Positions 52,897 through 63,600 of a stretch of DNA of 64,000 nt are shown piece after piece. Both the position numbers and the translations under genes were made by a program. Numbering within the stretch: position 1 is the first letter of the stretch; every line of letters starts with the position of its first letter. The DNA is from Vanessa cardui (Eukaryota; Arthropoda; Insecta; Lepidoptera; Nymphalidae): positions 9,940,001 through 10,004,000 of the forward strand of contig NC_061153.1 of assembly GCF_905220365.1 (NCBI RefSeq), given 5' to 3'. A model generated the notes under the pieces. That model was not told the origin of the DNA and did not search any database. It worked only from the letters and a program-made list of their open reading frames with translations.

Positions 52897-54722
52897 AAGT
52901 AGATAGATAGATAGATAGAATATACTTTATTGTACACCACAAACAATAAACTTTACATGGAAGAAAAAAAAAATAAATAAATTAAAATGTACAAAAAGGC
53001 GGTCTTATCGCTAAGTAGCGATTTCTGCCAGACAACCTTTGATTTGGGGAAATTGTGCAGCGAAAAGGTAGGTGGTGCCTTATATATACAATAATACATA
53101 TATAAATAAACATACATACATATATACATAAATATATGTACTAATAAAATAAATGAACAATTACACATATAAATATAAATGAATATAATAATATATAAGT
53201 CGTCTCAAATTTAATAATGTAAACACAAAATTTTAAATAAGTCACAGTAAATAAAAAAAAGGAAACAGAATAAAATTAACAAATAAAACATAAAAACTAT
53301 ACAAGACCATATAGTGACTAAGTTTCCATAGCCAGATAGTGCTCTTTTACCAACCTCTTAAAAGACAATAGCGTTTGCGCTTGCTTAATTATATAAATAA
53401 GTTAATAGGTAAAGCATTCCACAGTTGGATAGCCTGTACGGTAAAGGACATTTTGAAAAAATTTGTGTTATGCACAGGTATCCTCAATGTCAGATTTTCA
53501 GCCGATCTTAACCCTTTATTATGTAGTCCTAGGAACTCAAATTTTTCCTTTAAATAAGTCGGGGCATTAACATTAAACAAGACGCAATAAAGAAGCGAGA
53601 GAACATGCAGATTCCGGCGAAAGCGAATAGATAACCACTTGAGTTTAGATCGAAAGTTGGATACATGGTCATATTTGCGCAAGCCAAATATGAAACGTAT
53701 AGCAATATTTTGGAGTCGCTCAAGTTTGTTTAGTTGGTCCTCGGTTAAATTAAGATAGCTTGCGTCAGCGTAATCGAGAATAGATAGGAGTAAAGATTGT
53801 GCTAACATAATTTTGGTTGGAATAGGAAGGAAATAACGCAGACGCTGTAGAGATTTAACGGAGCCAATAGTTTTCCGACTTAGTTCTTTAATATGGCAGT
53901 TCCACGATAGAGTATTATCTAAATGTATACCTAGATTTTTAACATTTGGACTATAAAGTATTACGGCATTATTAAATTTTATTTTAGGTAAATCAGACCA
54001 AACCACTCTCGAAACCAAACTCTGGCTGCCAATAATAATGGCCTGAGACTTAGAGGGGTTCACCATGAGACCATGAGACTTACTCCAATGGCAGATCTCT
54101 TCCAAGTCATTATTAATGGCAAAAATAGCAAGAGGTAGGTTCTCTAGGGTGGAATGGCGATAAATCTGTATATCGTCTGCATACATGTGAAAGAGAGAAG
54201 TGATTTTAGATGTTATAGAATTAATAAATAGTGAAAAGAGTAACGGAGACAAGACGCCGCCTTGAGGTACGCCGGATTTTACAACACTCCAAGACGAGAC
54301 AGTCTCATCAATACGAACACGTTGCCGGCGCCCTCGTAGGTAATTGCGAAACCAATCAATTACTGACGGAGATATGTTAACAGAACGTAGCCGACCTAAC
54401 AGTATATCATAGTCGACAGTGTTAAAAGCATTGCTAAAGTCCAGTAAAGTCATAACTGTTAGGTGCTTATTGTCCATTCCCCATCGAATGTCGTCGGTAA
54501 CTTTCACCAGCGCAGTAACCGTACTATGACCAGGACGGAAACCGGATTGTAAGGGATTTAGGATATGGAATTGATTAAGGAATAGACTAAGCTGGTGATG
54601 GACTAGCTTCTCTAGAACTTTTGAAAGGAAAGGTAGAATGGAGATTGGGCGAAAGTCGGAACAAGTGCTGGGGTTAGCCTTTTTTGGTAATGGAATAATT
54701 TGAGCATTTTTCCATGCATCAG
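52897..54722 (-). mobile_element. LINE-K, 5'-truncated, CR1/jockey type
   Basis: The 3' end on the minus strand carries the ATCGCT/AGCGAT hairpin (53007-53022), GTACAATAAAGTATA and a (TCTA)n tail (52897-52918). It is 5'-truncated in the RT fingers near 54722. Confidence 0.9.
53389..54722 (-). pseudogene. LINE-K ORF2: reverse transcriptase, nearly intact
   Basis: Upstream of 54507, in other frames: AWKNAQIIPLPKKANPSTCS and DFRPISILPFLSKVLEKLV. From 54507: TVMTLLDFSNAFNTVDYDI (catalytic Asp), KSGVPQGGVLSPLLFSLF, FHMYADDIQIYRHS (active site), VNPSKSQAIIIGSQ, LGIHLDNTLSWNCHIKEL, LSILDYADASYLNL and RFIFGLRKYDHVS, to LWNALPINLFI. The 372-codon open frame is the longest intact RT segment of this family here. 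It is very similar to LINE-B and LINE-A. The missing endonuclease makes it non-autonomous. Confidence 0.9.
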
Positions 54723-54819
54723 GTTATACTGATATAAAGTACTTTTTGACTCTCAGAGACCGAATTAATTAGGCAAATACTGTTCAATGTTGCGGCGCAT
54801 CTGTAATCTTGAATAATAA

Positions 54820-55149
54820 TCAGTAAATTTTGTTGTAGTATGATTCTCTGTCAGCAGAAGGCGCTTTCTTTATAAACAATGTCGCAAAGACTAGATCTTC
54901 AAGGTTATTGAGCAATGTAATCCCCTTAACGTTCGAATGCTCACGGCTAATAGCTCGCTTCAGTGCATCATTCTCGACCGTTCCCCCTACTCCCGCACCC
55001 CTCTCGGTGGCGGCTGCGCTCGCGCCGCCGCGTCGGCGGCGGTCAGACACGATCAGTATCGAAGGAAGAAGCACGTTTACACTGTCCTGGCTCCCGCGAC
55101 AACGTATCTTCGTACGAGCCCTTCCACATACTCGAAGTATTGCACGCAA
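54820..55149 (-). CDS. unidentified reading frame, possible host exon or unknown element
   Basis: 109 codons on the minus strand. The first half is GC-rich and encodes Arg/Gly/Ala-rich sequence (SDRRRRGGASAAATERGAGV). The second half reads NDALKRAISREHSNVKGITL, NNLEDLVFATLFIKKAPSAD, ending NKIY. I do not recognise it. The second half looks like a folded domain with amphipathic helices. The first half may be untranslated. LINE-K begins about 100 bp downstream. The start is uncertain, since the first methionine may not be used. Confidence 0.35.
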   Translation of the reverse strand: MRAILRVCGRARTKIRCRGSQDSVNVLLPSILIVSDRRRRGGASAAATERGAGVGGTVENDALKRAISREHSNVKGITLLNNLEDLVFATLFIKKAPSADRESYYNKIY

Positions 55150-55954
55150 CGTTTTTTTTTGTGTTGCAATTTTGTTGTAAAGTATATACGTTTGAACCCC
55201 GTTTTGGCTAAGTGTTGAACATATATTTTATACGCTTTCGTTGTAGGACAATGTACGGGTGTGTGTTGTAACGGCTACTTTTTAAATACGTCTTTGTTCC
55301 CAAATCCTATTGCACTTATGTTATTTTAATTCTTGTAGCTTGGCTTATTGCTAAATTGATTATTATTTTATTGCCTTCCTCTTTTCAAATTCATAACCGT
55401 TATTTTTTAAAATTCTTTTGATTTTTTTTTTGATTGCGTATAAACAAAAAAAAAATAATTAATCAGATTTAAATATAGCTTTCTTTTTTATTGTGTAATA
55501 TATAGCTCCGATTTGATTGTGACAATCACTCACCAAGATTAACGTATTGCACCGTACTTGCTTGCTTTGCTTTCGCGGCTTGTTTGTAAGGGGTCACATT
55601 CAGGGGAGCGTATGGTGTGCAGCAATAAAAGTTCTGGGACGTAAATTCCAGGGTGCTACGTCATACTTGGGTTCTACGTCATACTCGGAATTTCGGCGTG
55701 ACGCAAGTTCTCCACCATCCCCTCTGGAGGTCACGTCTGAAGCCCATCATCCTGGGACCATCACGGAGCACCAGCGGGCTATAGCGGATTTCGTCGCCAC
55801 GCCCTGAAGACGTGTCTCACCTGCGCGACCGAACGACCAGCTGCGGGATAAGCAGGGCAGTACCAGCACGGCTGCCTTCTCGAATTTTAAAATTGACAGG
55901 CCCTTCCGAACCACGCCCAATAAATTTTATGTTGACTGAGGGTGATGTATCTTT
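55150..55954. other. unassigned region upstream of LINE-E copy 3
   Basis: 55150-55530 is AT-rich. 55530-55950 is GC-richer, with a short frame ending HHPGTITEHQRAIADFVATP before TGA (55805-55807). It might be the 3' end of another LINE ORF or LINE-E 5' sequence that is absent from copy 1. Not identified. Confidence 0.35.
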
Positions 55955-56352
55955 TAACAACTCCGGCACATTTAAAGTGGTAGTGCCACACTGCATACCT
56001 CTCGGTTGCAGTCGAATGGGCCGGCACGCCCGGGGAAGTACCACTCTCTCACTTAAAATCGGCGTGAAGTGGTAGCTATGCTACCGCGTTTCGTCCGGTA
56101 AGTGAGAGTTCCGGAGGCCCGATCCCTCTCCCCCCAAAACATAGTTGTACAGAATTTGGTGACATTACCCCAGGAGGGTATCATCAGCGACTGCGGTGGA
56201 GAATCCCTCTCTGGGCATCCATGCTCAGGACGTACACTGCCTGAGCAGGGATGCCCAGGCTGCCCTTCGAATTCTGGGGGGGGCAATTTTGCGCTCGCCA
56301 CTGTTCGGGGCAAGCGGAGCAGGCATCATAAGGCAACCCCTACCACACTCGC

Positions 56353-57880
56353 TGTGGACTTCTGCAACATAAGGGGACTCAACTCCAACTTGAATGCCGT
56401 TCACTTTCACCTTGAGACGGCGAAGCCGGGCTTGCTCTTTCTTACCGAGACCCAGATATCTTCTCCCGCCGATACGTCTTTTCTCTCTTACCCCGGGTAC
56501 AAATTGGAGCATACTTTTGTGCCACGAGCTGGGGTGTGCGTTTACGTCAGAGATGATATCTGCTCTCGACACCTCGGCAGCCTTGAAGGGTAGGACCTAT
56601 CAATTATCTGGCTGCGCGTAGACTGCGATGACCATCCGCGAATCTACGCGTGCCTTTATAGGTCCCATAGCGGTAATGCCGAAACCGAGCGACTGGTTGA
56701 GCACGTCCAATTGGCTATAGATTCCGTGCTGCAGCAGACTCCAACCGCAGAGATCATTATTCTGGGCAATTTCAATGCCCATCATACAGAGTGGCTTGGA
56801 TCACGCACCACTGATCATGCGGGTAGATCTGTTCTCGACTTCGCTTTGGCTTATGATTTGACACAACTGGTCACCTCGCCAATGCGAATACCGGACGTGG
56901 AGGATCATACACCTTCCCTGTTGGACCTTCTGCTGACTTCGCATCCGGACGGCTATAAGATTGTCGTCGATCCCCCTCTGGGCTCGTCGGCCAACTGTCT
57001 CGTCCGGAGTAGAGTGTCAGTTACGCGATACTCACGACCTCGTTTCGCGGCCTGTCGTCGCGTGTGGCACTACCAGTCAGCAGATTGGGATGGGATGCGG
57101 TCCTTCTTTGCATCTTACCCATGGGGGCGAGATTGTTTCTCGATAGATGATCCGAGCGTTGTTGCTGACTCTATCGCCGATGTGGTGCTTCAGGGTATGG
57201 AACTTTTCATTCCATATTCTGCGGTGCCCATTGGTGGCAAGTCCCAGCCCTAGTTTGGTCGCCTCTGTAAGACGGCTTCACGCCGAAAATGGGAACGCTA
57301 CCAAGACTGGGCTAACGCATCGGCGTCTCGTGATGCAAACACCAGCACATTCAGAAAGGAATATAACTCTGCCTCCAGGTCCTTCAAAAACGTGATAGCT
57401 GAGGCGAAGTCGAAGTACATTGGCAGAATTGACGAGAGACTGGTGCGCTTCCCATCAGGAACACGTGCGTTCTGGTCTCTCGCTAAGGCTGTCCTAGGGA
57501 ATTTCTGTCAGCCTTTTTTTCCATCTTTGCACAGGGACGGTGACTCATTGGCCCATACCGCGAAGGAGAAGGCCGATCTTTTAGGGTCTCTCTTCGCGTC
57601 GAACTCGACTTTGGATGACCAAGGAAAGTCACCACCATCAATCCCGCGATTCGGAAAGCACTTCTTTCCTTGGACATTCACAAGTCGAGTGGACCCGATG
57701 GCATCCCTCCAATCGTGCTACGGACATGTGCTCCCGAGTTGGCACCGGTCTTAACGCGTCTTTTCCGGCAATCCTACGCATTAGGCGTCGTCCCGAACTC
57801 CTGGAAGATTGCTTTGGTGCATCCGATCCCTAAAAAGGCAACCGCTCAGATCCGTCCAATTATAGGCCTATAGCCATCAC
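56353..57880 (+). pseudogene. LINE-E copy 3 ORF2: endonuclease and linker
   Basis: AVDFCNIRGLNSNLNAVHF (Asn motif), LLFLTETQISSPADTSFLS (catalytic Glu), GVCVYVRDDICSRH; a frameshift near 56600; DDHPRIYACLYRSHS, EIIILGNFNAHHTEWLG (Asp/Asn motif, intact) and VEDHTPSLLDLLLTS. The linker holds a TAG (57251-57253) after GGKSQP and a frameshift near 57640. RT fingers follow (DGIPPIVLRTCAPELAP; GVVPNSWKIALVHPIPK). It supplies the segments that copy 1 has lost. Confidence 0.87.
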
Positions 57881-57936
57881 TTCCTTGCTCTCCAAGATAA
57901 TGGAGTCCCTTATAAACTGCCAGCTCCTGCGGTATC

Positions 57937-58047
57937 TAAATTTTTTTTTTTTTTTTTTTAATATAATATGAGACAACATCACATACATTACTCTGATCCC
58001 AATGTAAGTAGCTGAAGCACTTGTGTTATGGAAAAGAGAAGACCTAG
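57937..58047 (-). mobile_element. short poly(A)-tailed retroposon fragment in LINE-E copy 3
   Basis: On the minus strand: CACAAGTGCTTCAGCTACTT, then GTAATGTATGTGATGTTGTC and poly(A) (poly(T) at 57939-57958 on plus). It interrupts GGTATCTA|GAAGAGAACC, with CTA at both junctions. Confidence 0.75.
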
Positions 58048-58230
58048 AAGAGAACCAGCTGATTAGCGACCGCCAGTACGCTACTCAGGAGATCTGTAAG
58101 GGTGCTAAAGCACATTCCTAAGGGAGTGAGGAAACTAGCGACATTATGAGAAGGTGTATTGAGACCAATGGAACAACAGATTGGTGTACACTGCTTATAT
58201 TTTCTTATACTGCGCTTAAATTACCACTTC

Positions 58231-58246
58231 TGCAGGGCTCGGGTAA
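58231..58246. repeat. target-site duplication of SINE 1 (left copy)
   Basis: TGCAGGGCTCGGGTAA, repeated at 58544-58559. Confidence 0.93.
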
Positions 58247-58543
58247 GAGTCGAGATGGCCCAGTGGTTAGAACGCGTGCATCTTAACCGATGATTGCGGG
58301 TTCAAATCCAGGCAAGCACCGCTGATTCATGTGCTTAATTTGTCTTTATAATTCATCTCGTGCTCAGCGGTGAAGGAAAACATCGTGAGGAAACCTGCAT
58401 GTGACAAATTTCATAGAAATTCTGCCACATGTGTATTCCACCAACCCGCATTGGAACAGCGTGGTGGAATATGTTCCAAACCTTCTCCTCAAAGGGAGAG
58501 GAGGCCTTTAGCCCAGCAGTGGGAATTTACAGGCTGTTGTTGT
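58247..58543 (+). mobile_element. tRNA-derived SINE 1 (Metulj-like)
   Basis: The head has an A box (TGGCCCAGTGG) and a B box (GGTTCAAATCC) of RNA polymerase III. The body contains AAGGAAAACATCGTGAGGAA and CCTTTAGCCCAGCAGTGGGA, and the tail is TTGTTGTTG. It is bounded by a 16-bp duplication. The resemblance to Metulj SINEs of butterflies is from memory. Confidence 0.92.
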
Positions 58544-58559
58544 TGCAGGGCTCGGGTAA

Positions 58560-61012
58560 CCTTACGTCCAAAGTGAAGGCCAACATAACATCCTGTAGCG
58601 CACCCGATGATGTCGATGGAGATATGTCCTATACAGCGTCTTCAGTCCAAAAGGCGATCGAGTCAAAAGTGTTTGAGGGTGACTTGAGGGGGGCAGTGCG
58701 CTTGTTAATGTCTGATGATACAATAGCACCGTCTGGTCCCGCAACTCTACTCTAGCAAGGTCAACTCTAGCTTCCTTGACGTTCAATCCCATCGCGTCCA
58801 GTAGCTTTTCCTCTGGCACCGGATAAACCCATTCAAATATTAAAAGTCAAAAAGGAAGACGTAGTCCAGGCTTTGGGCAGTTTTCATAATGGTTCCGCGG
58901 ACGGTTTGGATGGTATTCGTCCAGTTCATTTAAAAGAGCTGATCACGAATTCCGTGGGGAACAACGGGCAACGTTTGCTTGAATCTTTGGTTGATTTGTG
59001 TAACTTCCTTCTTAGTGGGCAATTAAATCCGGAAATTTGTTCATATCTGTACGGGGTGAGTCTGTGCGCGCTATCAAAAAACAACAAACATCAACAACAA
59101 CATCCTGTAAATTCCCACTGCTGGGCTAAAGGCCTCCTCTCCCTTTGAGGAGAAGGTTTGGAAAATATTCCACCACGCTGTTCCAATGCGGGTTGGTGGA
59201 ATACACATGTGGCAGAATTTCTATGAAATTTGTCACATGCAGGTTTCCTCACGATGTTTTCCTTCACCGCTGAGCACGAGATGAATTATAAAGACAAATT
59301 AAGCACATGAATCAGCGGTGCTTGCCTGGGTTTAAACCCGCAATCATCGGTTAAGATGCACGCGTTCTAACCACTGGGCCATCTCGACTCTTCTCTCTCA
59401 TCTCTATCAAAAAAGATGGGGGCATTAGACCAATTGCAGTGGGGAGCATTTTCCGTCGTTTAGTGGCAACGCGTTCAACTCAGTGGAAATGGACGTACTC
59501 CTGGATGAGGCCAGTAGAAATATTCCTTCTCTTTATCCATTTCTTCTACAGGTTTATCAGTTCTTTTCTAAGCTCTTCTACGAGAATTCCCTTATACTCT
59601 CCTAAGTTGGTGCCCAGCAGGGGGATCCACTTGGACCACTTGTTTTCAGCCTGGCAATCCACAAGGCAATCTTGTCTTTAAAATCTCCGCTTAATATATG
59701 ATACCTAGATGATGGTACCATTGGGGGAAAGCCAGAAGACGTGAAGCAAGATATTCTTACTTTGATTCCCCTCTTTAAAGACTTAGGGTTTGAGATTAAC
59801 TCAGATAAGTGCGAGTTTTTTCAATGTGAAGCCGGCCCCTTTAATAAATTCTCTCTTTTCTCTTCCATTTTACCTGGCCTCAAGGAGCTGTCTTGTGATA
59901 CCTTTTATCTTCTGGGTTCACCTATTTTTCCGGAAGCAGTTTCCGAGGCTATTGAAGCCGGGAGACGTTTTCTTTTACTTGCCCAGAACCGTCTCACAAA
60001 GATCTCTGCGCATGTAGCCTTGGTTCTATTGAGAATGTGTTTTGCGGTACCACAGATTACCTACCTTCTCCTGTCTGGTTGTTCCCTCAAGATATATCTT
60101 CCTTTGACAGCTCCTTAAAGTGTACGGTGGAAAGCATCTTGAATGTGTCATTGAATGACACCCAGTGGAGCCAAGCCTCTTTGCCTGTACGGTTTGGGGG
60201 TCTAGGTGTGCGACGAGTGAAGGATGTGTGTCTGCCTGCCTTTCTCGCATCGGCGCATGGGGTTGTTAGTCTGGTCTCTTAAATTTTATTGGGTACAAGT
60301 CTGAGCTCGACCGGCTTGTCAGTGCAGCTGGTGGAGTGGATCTGGCCAGACTCAGAGCGGTGTCGAGGGCGGAGTCTGGAGCTTGGTTGCAGGCTTTGCC
60401 TTCCCCCTACTTTGGGACTCTTCTCGACAGTGACTCTTTGAGTGTGGCTGTGGCTCTCCGCCTAGGCTGCGATGTTTGTCAACCACACCGATGCATCTGC
60501 AGGTCCATGGTGGGTGCCAACGGGCATCACGCTTTGAGTTGCGGACGATGCTCAGGGAGATTTCTCCGACATCACACTCTTAACCACATTGTTCGGAGGG
60601 CCTTGCTTTTGGCGAACGTCCCATGCGTCCTGGAACCACCAGGTCTCTGTCGCTCCGATGGCACGAGACCAGATGGTTTGACACTGATCGCATGGCAAAG
60701 GAGGAGGAGTTTGTTGTGGGATGCTACCTGTGTACCAATACCTTTGCAGTATCTCACCTGGCTCATACAACACGGACGGCTGGGGCGGCTGCTGAGAGTG
60801 AGAGAGAAGATGCGTTCGAGACGTCAGGATGTCGGGGGTCGGATGCCCTTGCTTTAATCAGGGAGATTGGCTATCGCCTTAGAGAGAGGGGATTTGACAG
60901 TCACTCCGGGTCCTACCTGACGCCGAGGTTGTCCATTGCCGTACAGCGTAGAAATGCAGCCTGCATTATGGGCAGCTTTGCGTCGGGTACGAGCCAGGAG
61001 AGACTATTTTAA
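58560..61012 (+). pseudogene. LINE-J polyprotein: RT with C-terminal CCHC and PD-(D/E)XK nuclease
   Basis: LTSKVKANITSCSAPDDVDG, FEGDLRGAVRLLMSDDTIAP, FHNGSADGLDGIRPVHLKEL, then (after SINE 2) KKDGGIRPIAVGSIFRRLVA; FNSVEMDVLLDEA in a shifted frame; GAQQGDPLGPLVFSLAI; Y-L-D-D at 59702-59713 preceded by a TGA; and FEINSDKCEFFQC. After more frameshifts: LRLGCDVCQPHRCICR, GHHALSCGRCSGRFLRHH, and TRPDGLTLIAWQRRRSLLWD with ATCV, a PD...DxT nuclease signature. The frame ends with LSIAVQRRNAACIMG. Restriction-like endonucleases downstream of the RT are typical of R2/NeSL-type LINEs. The clade is not certain. Confidence 0.72.
59082..59403 (-). mobile_element. tRNA-derived SINE 2 (Metulj-like), opposite orientation
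   Basis: Reverse complement of the same SINE, flanked by CTATCAAAAAA (59071-59081 and 59404-59414). Removing it restores LINE-J (ALSKKDGGIRPIAVG). The (CAA)n tail lies at the left. The B box reads GGTTTAAACCC, one or two changes from SINE 1. Confidence 0.93.
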
Positions 61013-61454
61013 ATTTGACTATGTCTAACGACTGTATATTATATTCAATTATTATTGTATTTGTAATTGATCAATAATTGTATCAAATGATAAATTTATT
61101 TACAAAATAATTGAAATCCAAAATCAAAAGAAATGCAAATTTATAATTAGTTTATTTCCATAATCACATACCTTGACAGATGCACAGAATACATATTTAT
61201 GACTTAAACATATGTCTATACAATTTGACTCGACATTGCAGTAATGATTTAATGTTATTTGACAATAATAAATTCATTCATAGATTTAAGTTGACAGAGG
61301 ATACTTATGTACCTACCAATGAAATCGAAAAGACAAATTGGTAACCTAACTGCACAATATCAAAAATTATTTTACAAGTAATGTTACCAAGGATCATATG
61401 TATAATAAAAATAATAATTTAATTTATATTAACACCGACAAAATTAAAGATACT
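61013..61454. other. AT-rich region
   Basis: May include the LINE-J 3' UTR. No genes or boundaries are seen. Confidence 0.4.
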
Positions 61455-61592
61455 CAAATTAATAGTTTACACTAAATAAAACGACAACATCTGCGCCCTC
61501 TTACTTAAATATTATACATCAAAATATACAGGGCATAGGTGGCAAAGATCATGAAATAGACTTATTTTCAGAGTGTTATAAAATTCATGTAC
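61455..61592 (+). mobile_element. LINE-G 5'-side fragment
   Basis: Matches the reverse complement of about 51838-51975, covering CTGCGCCCTCTTA, ATATACAGGGCATAGGTGGC and TTCAGAGTGTTATAAAATTC. It corresponds to the start of the endonuclease (HQNIQGIGGKDHEI). Confidence 0.85.
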
Positions 61593-61596
61593 CTAT

Positions 61597-62490
61597 TTTG
61601 TTTCGACCTCAGTAAAAAAACTTTGCAAAAGAGCTAATATATGTCGTACATCATATGGCATCACATCATATACACAAAATTTGATTAAAGACCGTAAATG
61701 ATACTGCCCCATATCGCACCTTAATTGTAAGTCGTTTAGGAGTTCCATCACTAAATAGTATAAAGCAAAGTCGCTTTCTCTGTCCCTATATCTTTAAATC
61801 TACGCAACAGATTTTGATGCGGTTTTTTAAACGGATAGTGTGATTCAAGGGGAAGGTTTGTGTATATAATACATGAACAATATAGTAAAGAAACACTGAT
61901 AATTTTAGAAGTTTGCAATGTGATGTCGTAAATAAACAAATTCTGTAGTATATTTAGTATCAGTATTGCACCCGTGCGAAACCGGGGTGGGTAGCTAGTT
62001 GATTATAATATTCGACTATGATTATTACATAAACATAACCACATTACGGAAGGTGACTCAAATATCCAAATAACCTACAAATAAAAGATTCGACTGAGTA
62101 TCGCTAACGTGCTCCTTAGAATTGTTCCGTTCCCTTCCGTTCTGTTACTTTGTCATGGATCCTATGCTCAGAACCTTACCAAACTTTCACCAAGGTACCC
62201 TTGAAGTATATCCTGTATAATAAAAAAAGAATCATCAAAATTGGTTGACGTGATTTTCAGTTATTCACCTATTTGTCGCGCATATACATAATGCAAATTT
62301 AAGACTTATGTCGTTTTCATACGGATACCATCATCGGAAAAAAATAAAATTAAAATGGGACCCCCCCCGGGAAGCACTACCTTCCAAACAAAAAAAAAAT
62401 ATGAAAATCGGTCCATCCAGTAAAAAGTTATGAGGTAACAAACATAAAAAAATACAGACGAATTGATAACCTCCTCCTTTTTGAAGTCGG
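61597..62490 (-). repeat. dispersed repeat, copy b
   Basis: Reverse complement of 15634-16546 along its length, ending at CTCCTTTTTGAAGTCGGTTT. It contains ACCCGTGCGAAACCGGGGTGG and GATTTTGATGCGGTTTTTT. Non-coding. Confidence 0.88.
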
Positions 62491-62492
62491 TT

Positions 62493-62655
62493 TAAAAAGA
62501 GTAACTACTGAGTTTCTTGCCGGTTCTTCTCGGTAGAATCTACTTTCCAAACCGGTGGTAGCTTCACTTAATTGTAAAATGACGATTCAAAAGTGCTTGT
62601 AAAAGCCTACTTGAATAAAGTTTATTTTGATTTTGATTTTGAATTTTTTGATTTT
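62493..62655 (+). mobile_element. LINE-F 3'-tail fragment
   Basis: AAAAGAGTAACTACTGAGTT through AAAGTTTATTTTGATTTTGA, nearly identical to 7975-8131. It begins directly at the end of repeat copy b. Confidence 0.88.
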
Positions 62656-62690
62656 ACTTTCAACATATATTGGAAAAATTTTAATACAAG

Positions 62691-62954
62691 ATGACATCCA
62701 TTATTAATCTACCTGAGATAAAGAATAATAATAATATATCTATTTCTTCCGAGCTGATGTATATTAAAGGAATCAATTTGGATGATATAAAATATCTTTC
62801 TGCGGTTTTCAAAATAAATAGTTTGAGTGAAAGTGACAGTGAAATAGAATCTGTAATAAAAGTGAATCGTGTCAGTTTAGGGACCCTAATTATATACTTA
62901 ATATTACATATATGTTATGTGCTTAATTTTAATTTCAAAAAAGTTAAAATATAA
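62691..62954 (+). CDS. small unidentified reading frame
   Basis: 87 codons from ATG 62691: acidic/asparagine-rich (LPEIKNNNNISISSELMYIK; NLDDIKYLSAVFKINSLSES), then a hydrophobic stretch (LGTLIIYLILHICYVLNF). The C-terminal part may be intron or chance. No family is recognised. It is downstream of a LINE tail. Confidence 0.25.
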   Translation: MTSIINLPEIKNNNNISISSELMYIKGINLDDIKYLSAVFKINSLSESDSEIESVIKVNRVSLGTLIIYLILHICYVLNFNFKKVKI

Positions 62955-63600
62955 ATTCTTAAGTAAGGGTCGAATCCTTCAAAATCCAGATGCCTCTGAC
63001 GGTTTCGAACTTAAGGAGGGAGGAGTTATGTTAGCTCAAAGCATGAAGACAATAGAAGTGAATGCTTAATCAGTAGAATGTAAGTCATTGTGTCATTCTA
63101 TGCTTTGGGATCATATATCTTGGGAAACGATTTTGTAAAAAAGGAACAACATTCGACTAGAGCATAAACCTCTTTTCGGTCGTGTCAATTTTAATTATAA
63201 TTAAATATTTTAAAACTCGAATATTATATATTTTTAAAAAAGTCTGTCTTGCTTCCGTAAACTTGTCTAGCTTCAGTCATAATTTGTTTTTTATTGTTTA
63301 TTTTTTTTAAATATTTTTCTTGTTTTTAATTATGTACAACACAATTTAGTACAACATAACATTAAATTGTAGTATGCATATATCAAAATGACATATATGT
63401 GTAGATCAAGTTGGTAATATATATACTTTTTTCTCGTTATATTTATATTATTATAATACAAGTATTTGTATATACAGATACTTTATAAACAACATCTATC
63501 TACTGGTACTACTTGCCTAAATATTAAATTTTGTAATTTATCGTTTATATATGTGCGTGTATGTGTATATATTTTATGTATATATTTAGGAATAACCTTC
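62955..63600 (+). other. unassigned region with a polypurine/LTR-like start
   Basis: At 63013-63040, AAGGAGGGAGGAGTTATGTTAGCTC looks like a polypurine tract followed by an LTR start. No matching partner is seen in the window. The rest is AT-rich. Confidence 0.3.

Larger units (their letters stand above)
55970..58079 (+). mobile_element. LINE-E copy 3, 3'-interrupted
   Basis: Shares the GTGGTAGTGCCAC start and GC-rich 5' UTR with copy 1 and has the complete endonuclease region. It contains a poly(A)-tailed insertion at about 57937-58047. It stops at CGACCGCCAGTACG (58079), where LINE-J sequence begins, so the RT palm is missing. Confidence 0.88.
58085..61012 (+). mobile_element. LINE-J, REL-type non-LTR element with two SINE insertions
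   Basis: The sequence starts abruptly after LINE-E copy 3 and ends with the coding end at 61012. SINEs occupy 58247-58543 and 59082-59403, each flanked by a duplication of LINE-J sequence. The coding order is RT and then a C-terminal Cys/His plus PD-(D/E)XK region, unlike all other LINEs here, which have an N-terminal APE domain. Confidence 0.75.

Noticed and set aside
58252..58330. tRNA gene
   Set aside because: A and B boxes are present, but the segment is the head of a SINE with body, TTG tail and target duplication. No complete cloverleaf was demonstrated.
61597..62500. 6-bp TAAAAA duplication flanking repeat copy b
   Set aside because: The site is A-rich and the right side is itself the start of a LINE-F tail, so the match is not convincing.
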